A DNA stretch of 18,272 nucleotides, taken from Bacteroidales bacterium. Its GTDB lineage: Bacteria > Bacteroidota > Bacteroidia > Bacteroidales > UBA932. Positions 13,527 to 18,272 of the stretch are shown one piece after another. The notes below the pieces were generated by a model. That model worked only from the letters and a program-made list of their open reading frames with translations, made no database searches and was not told where the DNA came from. The stretch covers positions 1 to 18,272 of the forward strand of contig JAGBSL010000005.1 in assembly GCA_017631875.1 (NCBI GenBank), written 5' to 3'. Every line of letters starts with the position of its first letter. Within the stretch, counting starts at the first letter, position 1. The translations under genes were made by a program, and so were the position numbers.

Positions 13527-14414
13527 TTACTTTCCGTAGCGTTTAAGAATGGTTTCTCCATATGCATCTATGCGCCTGTCGCGGAAGAAAGGCCAGCCGC
13601 GGCGCACATATTCTGTCCTGTCAAGGTCTATCTCAACGACCTTTACTCCCTCCTCATCGTTGCCGAACTCCACAAGAAGTTCTCCCTGAGGGCCTGTAGC
13701 GAATGATCTTCCCCAGAACTTGATGCCTTTTGTATTTCCTGTAGGATCATCCTCCTGACCTGTGCGGTTTACAGTGATCACAGGCAGGCCGTTAGCTACC
13801 GAGTGGCCTCTCTGCACGAGCTGCCATGCGTCGCTCTGAACCTTCTGTTCCTCGACAGGATCAGTGTATACTCCTCCGATTGCAGTAGGATAGATCAGCA
13901 CCTGCGCTCCATTGAGAGCCATGCAGCGTGCAGCCTCCGGATACCACTGGTCCCAGCAGACGAGGACGCCGAGAGTACCCACCGAAGTCTCGATAGGGTT
14001 GAATCCCATGTCTCCCGGTGTGAAGTAGAACTTCTCGTAATAGCATGGATCATCAGGAATGTGCATCTTGCGATACTTACCTGCAATTGTACCATCCTTC
14101 TCGATCACTACAGCAGTATTGTGGTAGATACCCGCTGTCCTACGCTCATAGAGCGAAAGTACGAGGACGATGCCGAGTTCCTTTGCCAATGCACCGTAAG
14201 TCTCTGTCGACGGTCCTGGGATAGGCTCTGCAAGATCGCAGAGAGCCGCCTCCTCATGCTGGCAGAAGTATACTGAGTTATGGAGCTCCTGAAGAACTAC
14301 GAGCTTTGCACCCTGCTCTGCACACTTTCTGATGTTACCTTTAAGTTTCTCGATGTTTGCCGGAATGTCTCTACCGCAGCTCTGCTGCACCATTCCTACT
14401 TTCAATATATTCAT
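13527..14414 (-). CDS. aguB: N-carbamoylputrescine amidase
   Basis: This nitrilase-superfamily enzyme hydrolyses N-carbamoylputrescine to putrescine, ammonia and CO2 in the cytoplasm. The 295-residue protein has the complete Glu-Lys-Cys triad: E43 in [11 protein letters not shown]116 in [12 protein letters not shown], and C153 in [21 protein letters not shown] and [19 protein letters not shown] are typical of the plant/bacterial CPA branch. The substrate assignment is strengthened by the agmatine deiminase gene just upstream. The 103-base gap to that gene has no promoter box, only palindromic elements, so cotranscription is likely; purT follows after 1 base. Confidence 0.94.
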   Translation of the reverse strand: MNILKVGMVQQSCGRDIPANIEKLKGNIRKCAEQGAKLVVLQELHNSVYFCQHEEAALCDLAEPIPGPSTETYGALAKELGIVLVLSLYERRTAGIYHNTAVVIEKDGTIAGKYRKMHIPDDPCYYEKFYFTPGDMGFNPIETSVGTLGVLVCWDQWYPEAARCMALNGAQVLIYPTAIGGVYTDPVEEQKVQSDAWQLVQRGHSVANGLPVITVNRTGQEDDPTGNTKGIKFWGRSFATGPQGELLVEFGNDEEGVKVVEIDLDRTEYVRRGWPFFRDRRIDAYGETILKRYGK

Positions 14415-14448
14415 AGTATACTATTTATATTTCATTTTCGTTTTAGAG

Positions 14449-14510
14449 ATTGCCACGGCACTTCGTGCCTCGCAATGACGTATGGACGTTTTGCATCCTA
14501 TTGCAGGATG
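14449..14510. repeat. REP-like palindrome and second hairpin between aguA and aguB
   Basis: ATTGC (14449-14453) pairs with GCAAT (14472-14476) around an inner GGCAC-TTC-GTGCC hairpin; this GCCACGGCACTTCGTGCCTCGC core resembles a repeat type (CATTGCGAGG...CGTGGCAAT) known from intergenic regions of many bacteria. A second hairpin, CATCCT-ATTGC-AGGATG, occupies 14494-14510, directly behind the aguA stop. No T-run follows, so they are more likely intergenic repeats than terminators. Confidence 0.65.
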
Positions 14511-14517
14511 ACAGCTG

Positions 14518-15561
14518 CTAGCGCAGGAATCCTTCAGGGAACTGCATTGTGATGCAGTGAAGTGAGCCATGGCCCGAAAGGAGGGCACGGCAGTCGATTA
14601 CGATGACTTCCCTGTCAGGGAATGCCTTCTGGAGTCTCTCGCGAGCGACCTCATCAAGCGGTGATCCCGCGCCCGGAAGAAGCACGGCACCATTGATGAT
14701 CAAGAAGTTAGCATATGATGCTGGAAGTCTGTAATCGTCAAGATAGAGCGGCTCTGGGAGCGGAAGCGGAATGAGGTTGTAAGGCTTGCCGTCCAAAGTC
14801 TTGAAGCCGCGGAGCTGGTCCTCCATTGCTCTGAGAGGCTGATAGTGCGGATCCTCAGGATCCGTGCACTGCATGTATGCTATTGTGTCCGGCGAGCAGA
14901 AACGTGCAAGGATGTCCACGTGGCTGTCAGTATCGTCACCTATGATTGTTCCATGATCAAGCCAAAGAATCCTCTCAAGACCGAAGGCGCCGCAGAGCTC
15001 ATCATTGATCTCTTCCTGGCTGAGATACTCGTTTCTGTTTACCGAGCAGAGGCACTCTGTCGTAGTAAGCATTGTACCGCAGCCGTCGCTGTCGATGCTG
15101 CCTCCCTCGAGCACATACGGACGCATGTCCACGCAGAGAACGTCATCCTGGAATGCATTCTGGAAGAATATGTTTCTTGTAATCTGATTATCAAGGTCTG
15201 AGCCGAACTTCAGTCCCCAGCCGTTGAATACGAAGTCATAGAGATACTTCTGGCCGTCTTCGCCGAATACGCTGATTCCGCCGTGGTCTCTCGCCCATGT
15301 ATCGTTGAGGGGGCACTCATAGAATTTAATTGCGTCTACGTCGATCTGCATTCCCTTCGCCTGAGAAATGCGGGCGATGTCGCCTTTGCACTCCTCGATG
15401 TCGCGGGTCACAATCATCAGCGGCTCGAATCGGAGGATTGTCGATGCAATCTCCACATAACACTCGAGAACCTTCTCGAGTTCATACCATTCGGTCTCGC
15501 AGTGCGGCCATGTCAGCTGAACCCCGCTCTGCTTTTCCCATTCTGCAGGCAATCTGCTCAT
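14518..15561 (-). CDS. aguA: Agmatine deiminase
   Basis: The 347-residue protein belongs to the PPAD/agmatine deiminase family and should convert agmatine to N-carbamoylputrescine plus ammonia in the cytoplasm; no signal peptide is present. Active-site motifs are in place: NDTWARDHGGI (D92), VLEGGSIDSDG (E152), GDDTDSHVDILARF (H214, D216) and GHGSLHCITMQFP with nucleophile C336. The last motif reads SGHGSLHC where classic AguA has GGGNIHC, a variant I associate with Bacteroidetes members. Peptidylarginine deiminase activity is less likely because there is no secretion signal and the next gene is the N-carbamoylputrescine amidase. It is first in an operon with aguB and purT and has a well-formed promoter. 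Confidence 0.93.
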   Translation of the reverse strand: MSRLPAEWEKQSGVQLTWPHCETEWYELEKVLECYVEIASTILRFEPLMIVTRDIEECKGDIARISQAKGMQIDVDAIKFYECPLNDTWARDHGGISVFGEDGQKYLYDFVFNGWGLKFGSDLDNQITRNIFFQNAFQDDVLCVDMRPYVLEGGSIDSDGCGTMLTTTECLCSVNRNEYLSQEEINDELCGAFGLERILWLDHGTIIGDDTDSHVDILARFCSPDTIAYMQCTDPEDPHYQPLRAMEDQLRGFKTLDGKPYNLIPLPLPEPLYLDDYRLPASYANFLIINGAVLLPGAGSPLDEVARERLQKAFPDREVIVIDCRALLSGHGSLHCITMQFPEGFLR

Positions 15562-15572
15562 ATCTCTATATT

Positions 15573-15600
15573 GGGGTTAAATAGGGTTAATAGGTTTAAA
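15573..15600. repeat. Three short decaying direct repeats in the aguA leader
   Basis: On the plus strand GGGGTTAAATA, GGGTTAATA and GGTTTAAA follow one another without gaps between the aguA promoter and start codon. They would lie in the first 25 or so bases of the transcript and might bind a regulator; this is inference. Confidence 0.5.
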
Positions 15601-15603
15601 AAG

Positions 15604-15634
15604 CAAATATAATAAAAATAAGAAGACGCCCCAA
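15604..15634 (-). promoter_or_regulatory. Promoter of the aguA-aguB-purT operon
   Basis: On the minus strand TTG (15634-15632), 20 bases, then TATATTTG (15611-15604): the best match to the Bacteroidetes -33/-7 pattern in the window. The start codon is 42 bases past the -7 box. The promoter overlaps the ompA-like gene's terminator hairpin and T-run. Confidence 0.75.
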
Positions 15635-15652
15635 GTCTGAGACGTCTTCTTA
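15612..15652 (-). terminator. Intrinsic terminator of the first OmpA-family gene
   Basis: A 10-bp stem (AAGAAGACG with CGTCTTCTT plus a closing T-A pair), extended by U-G and C-G pairs to an AGACTT loop, is followed on the minus strand by ATTTTTATTAT. It starts 19 bases past the stop at 15671. Confidence 0.85.
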
Positions 15653-15670
15653 AATTTATTTATCCGGAAA

Positions 15671-16897
15671 TTACTCGAATGAAATAACAACTGCTCTTCC
15701 GAGAGCTGCATCACCCTCTGTAACGATGTTAGTTCTTACCTCGAATGAGCTTGCATCGATACCATACTTCTCAGAAAGGAGGTTCTGGAGGTACTGAGCA
15801 CGCTTCTCGCTAAGGTACTGGTTGCGACGGCTTGAACCTGTCTTCTTGTCTGCGCTACCTGTGATAACTGTCACTGTCTTACCCTTTACATAAGGAAGAA
15901 CGTTTGAAAGATAGAAATCAAGGTGTGCAAGCTCCTTAGCGCTGAGAGTTGTCTGACCGATCTCGAAGTAGAATGCAGCAGGACCAACCTCTGTAAGGCC
16001 AGCGTTAGCCTGTGCGTCAGCAAGAGCCTTCTGGAGGTCATCGTTAGCCTGTGTAAGCTCTGCGTTCTTCTGCTCGAGAGCTGCTTTCTCATCTGCGAGA
16101 GCTGCGTTTGCTGCAGTAAGGGCAGCAGCTGAAGCAGCTGCAGCTGCGAGAGCGTCTACGTCAGATGGGTTATGCCAGTTAGCTGCACGTGTCCAGTTTG
16201 TCTTACCAAGGTTTACGGAAGCACCTACAGTCATCTGAACTGCACCGGCAACACCACCTACGGCTGCATGGTGACGACCGCTAGTGAGGATACCGCGGAG
16301 GTCGAGAGTAAGGTCTACTCTGTCGCAGAGACGGATGTTGTTCAAGAGACCAAGACCCATTGCAAACTCCTTGTCCATGAAGTCCTGAGCATCATCGCCA
16401 CGATCGTATGTCATGAGGAAACCAGTATGACCATAAGGAATTACATTCCAAAGGCGAGTCTCCTTGTATCCACCGATTGCATGTGAGATATTCCACATTA
16501 CGTCAGCGTGAAGATATGCGAATCCGAACTTCTGCTTGAACATGTCCTTGCTCTCGTTGAGAGTAAGACCAAGAGCCGATGAGGTCTCTGACCATTCAGC
16601 ACCAGTAAGTCCTGAGTAACCTGCTCTGAGACCGATAGCAGGAGTGATCCACTTACCTGCGTTTACATCAAGAGCACCACCCAATGCTGTCTTGTAGCCA
16701 CCATCCTTGAAAAGATTGATTCCGCCGCCGAGCCCTACGAACCAGTTGTCACCGAACTGATTAGTAAGATATGGACCGCGAACTACCTTGCCGTTCTCAT
16801 CTCTGTTGCCATCCTCCTGAGCAAATGCTGAAGGCGCAGCAATCATTGAAACAGCAGCAAGAGCCAAAGCTCCAAAGAAAAGTTTTACTGTCTTCAT
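15671..16897 (-). CDS. OmpA-family outer-membrane protein with peptidoglycan-binding domain
   Basis: Start chosen at 16897 (MKTVKLFFGALALAA), giving a signal peptide cleaved after about residue 26 (SAFA); an upstream in-frame start would bury it. The 408-residue protein has a conserved N-terminal segment QEDGNRDENGKVVRGPY, an eight-stranded barrel (about 48-232), an Ala-rich coiled-coil linker (about 248-300) and an OmpA C-terminal domain (about 305-408). The latter has FFEIG-like YFEIGQTTLS and GSADKKTG...LSEKRAQ, where D350 and R366 are candidates for binding diaminopimelate in peptidoglycan. It should tether the outer membrane to the cell wall. Spacing of D to R is one residue longer than in the textbook motif. 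The next gene upstream is a paralogue. Confidence 0.92.
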   Translation of the reverse strand: MKTVKLFFGALALAAVSMIAAPSAFAQEDGNRDENGKVVRGPYLTNQFGDNWFVGLGGGINLFKDGGYKTALGGALDVNAGKWITPAIGLRAGYSGLTGAEWSETSSALGLTLNESKDMFKQKFGFAYLHADVMWNISHAIGGYKETRLWNVIPYGHTGFLMTYDRGDDAQDFMDKEFAMGLGLLNNIRLCDRVDLTLDLRGILTSGRHHAAVGGVAGAVQMTVGASVNLGKTNWTRAANWHNPSDVDALAAAAASAAALTAANAALADEKAALEQKNAELTQANDDLQKALADAQANAGLTEVGPAAFYFEIGQTTLSAKELAHLDFYLSNVLPYVKGKTVTVITGSADKKTGSSRRNQYLSEKRAQYLQNLLSEKYGIDASSFEVRTNIVTEGDAALGRAVVISFE

Positions 16898-16933
16898 ATT
16901 GATTAAATTTAAAATTGATTCCACACAATTATA

Positions 16934-16941
16934 CAAAGGTA
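16934..16941 (-). promoter_or_regulatory. Candidate -7 box for the first OmpA-family gene
   Basis: TACCTTTG on the minus strand matches TAnnTTTG, 36 bases before the ATG at 16897. A TTTG occurs upstream but only 14 bases away, closer than usual. The box lies between the upstream gene's terminator and this start, so this gene likely has its own promoter. Confidence 0.6.
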
Positions 16942-16973
16942 AAACATTTTTTTGACAAAATTTATTTTTAGAT

Positions 16974-17008
16974 GTAAAAAATAAGGACGCGAGCCTTAGC
17001 TCACGTCC
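16974..17008 (-). terminator. Intrinsic terminator of the second OmpA-family gene
   Basis: On the minus strand GGACGTGAGC-TAAG-GCTCGCGTCC forms a 10-bp stem (one G-U pair) followed by TTATTTTTTAC. It lies 27 bases past the stop at 17036. Confidence 0.88.
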
Positions 17009-17035
17009 AACAATGCTCCTTACGGAATAATTTCA

Positions 17036-18272
17036 TCAGAAAGTGATTGTAACCGTGCGACTGAGAGTCGGGTGTGCCGGTTTGGCAATAACCTCGGGAT
17101 GAAGGACAATACGATCCTTAGAGATACCATATTTCTGAGTTAGAAGATTCATGATATACTCTCCTCTTGCCTTGCTGAGGTACTGGTTACGCTTGAGCGT
17201 TCCGGTTGTTCCATCGGCAGTTCCTGCCACTGTGATATGAATCTTTGTCTGCTGATCCACCTTCTCGAGGATGTTCTTTGCGATGAAGTCCATGTGCTGC
17301 ATCTCCTTATCGTCAAGGACTGTCTTGCCTATGTTGAAATAGACGACTGCCGGACCCATCTCATCGAAGAAATCTGTCGCTGAAAAAGCAGGCTGAGCAA
17401 CCTTTGCCTTAAGAGCCTTCACTTCCTTCGTCAGTTTTCCATTAGAAGCTGTCAGCATCGCATTTTCTTCCTGAAGAGATACGTTTGCCATCTCAAGGGC
17501 CAAAGCCGCCGCCTCAAGTGCAGCAATCTGATCGACAGCAGCCTCTTCGAACTCAGCGAGAACGGTAGAAGTTCTGACGAATGCAGGCCATCCCAAGTCT
17601 ACCGCAAGGCCAGCAGTCACAGTAGGAAGTACCGCCACACCACTGGAATTACGAACCTTGCCATTGACCACTGTAGCTCTCATATCTATAATCAGGTCAA
17701 GTCTCTCTGCAAGACGAAGATTATGGAGCAGACCGGCACCCGCAGCTATCTCATTATCAGCGAAGTCTTTTCCATCCAGACCATATGAACGGAAATATCC
17801 CGCATGAAGATAAGGGACAAGATCCCAGAAACGGGTCTGCTTGTAGCCTCCGATCGCATTCGATATATTCCAGAGGAAGTCACCGTGAACGTACATGTAC
17901 CCGATCTTTTCCAGATACATCTGCTTATCGGAATCCCTTGTCGGAGCAAGAAACGTTGCAGTCTCAGACCACACTTGCGTATTAATACCCTGATAACCCA
18001 CACGCATTCCGATGGAAGGTGTAAACCATTTACCGAAATTGGCATCGATGCTTGGAGCGATCTTGAGGTTGTCCGCATCCAGACCTTCATTCCATAGGAT
18101 GTTGATACCACCGCCAGCACCGATAAACCAATTATCGCCAAAACGGTTAGTTTCATAAGGACCACGGACAATCTTACCGTTCTCGTCCCTGTTTCCGTTC
18201 TCCTGTGCCATCACGGCAGGAGATGCTGTCAATGAGACAGCGATAAGAGCCGCAGCTCCTAAAAATAAATTC
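17036..18272 (-). CDS. OmpA-family outer-membrane protein, paralogue, start outside window
   Basis: The frame stays open to the right edge, and the visible N-terminus, NLFLGAAALIAVSLTASPA, is the core of a signal peptide, so the true start lies a few codons beyond 18272; 411 residues are visible. An internal TTG at 18232 is not a credible start because it would cut the signal peptide. After cleavage near VMAQ the protein reads ENGNRDENGKIVRGPY, nearly the same as its neighbour, followed by a barrel, a coiled-coil linker (AALEAAALALEMANVSLQEE region) and an OmpA domain with VVYFNIGKTVLDDKE and GTADGTTG...LSKARGEY. The D and R of the peptidoglycan-binding motif are kept. Role as for the adjacent paralogue; expression is separate because a terminator lies between them. 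Confidence 0.92.
   Translation of the reverse strand, partial: NLFLGAAALIAVSLTASPAVMAQENGNRDENGKIVRGPYETNRFGDNWFIGAGGGINILWNEGLDADNLKIAPSIDANFGKWFTPSIGMRVGYQGINTQVWSETATFLAPTRDSDKQMYLEKIGYMYVHGDFLWNISNAIGGYKQTRFWDLVPYLHAGYFRSYGLDGKDFADNEIAAGAGLLHNLRLAERLDLIIDMRATVVNGKVRNSSGVAVLPTVTAGLAVDLGWPAFVRTSTVLAEFEEAAVDQIAALEAAALALEMANVSLQEENAMLTASNGKLTKEVKALKAKVAQPAFSATDFFDEMGPAVVYFNIGKTVLDDKEMQHMDFIAKNILEKVDQQTKIHITVAGTADGTTGTLKRNQYLSKARGEYIMNLLTQKYGISKDRIVLHPEVIAKPAHPTLSRTVTITF

Noticed and set aside
13526..13567. Upstream in-frame start for purT
   Set aside because: It overlaps the end of the amidase gene and makes the protein longer than the family; the ATG at 13525 fits.

Overview
This window is a stretch of a Bacteroidales-type genome (phylum Bacteroidota). 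Three things point there. Promoter-like boxes of the Bacteroidetes form TAnnTTTG recur upstream of genes. Several secreted glycoside hydrolases and lipoproteins resemble polysaccharide-utilisation enzymes. Most genes lack a Shine-Dalgarno sequence. I cannot name a genus from the sequence alone. No CRISPR array, rRNA, tRNA, transposase or phage gene is visible.

Layout. (1) Positions 1-4451, minus strand, hold the upstream end of a xylan/arabinoxylan-degradation operon: a GH43 lipoprotein with a CBM6-like C-terminal domain, a GH43-GH8 fusion lipoprotein, a small secreted beta-sandwich protein, and a secreted GH43 enzyme cut by the window edge. Gaps between these genes are only 2-7 bases. (2) Positions 4524-5532 hold a small DUF2795 protein (minus) and folE, GTP cyclohydrolase I (plus), firing divergently from a short shared region. 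(3) Positions 5533-5982 are a 450-base non-coding gap between convergent genes, with two tandem 40-bp palindromes and a third hairpin. (4) Positions 5983-7878 hold htpG, preceded by a cluster of hairpins including a 64-bp palindrome. (5) Positions 8039-9502 hold an unrecognised lipoprotein and a small outer-membrane beta-barrel protein. (6) An acyl-CoA-synthetase-like AMP ligase (minus) and a HAD phosphatase (plus) diverge at about 11227-11368, where an 18-bp perfect inverted repeat overlaps the HAD gene promoter box. (7) Positions 12234-12332 are a highly structured bidirectional terminator. (8) Positions 12341-15561, minus strand, hold an agmatine operon: agmatine deiminase, N-carbamoylputrescine amidase, then purT one base later. 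(9) Positions 15671-18272 hold two tandem paralogous OmpA-family proteins, the second cut by the window edge.

How they work together. The first operon should trim (arabino)xylo-oligosaccharides in the periplasm; the GH43-GH8 protein may attack the same chain from both ends. The agmatine operon makes putrescine in two steps and carries a formate-dependent purine-synthesis gene behind it. The OmpA pair should anchor the outer membrane to peptidoglycan. The least explained material is non-coding: the palindromic elements at 5640-5752, 7934-7997, 11309-11351 and 12234-12332. No wholly new protein system is evident; the nearest candidates are the GH43-GH8 fusion and the palindromic elements.
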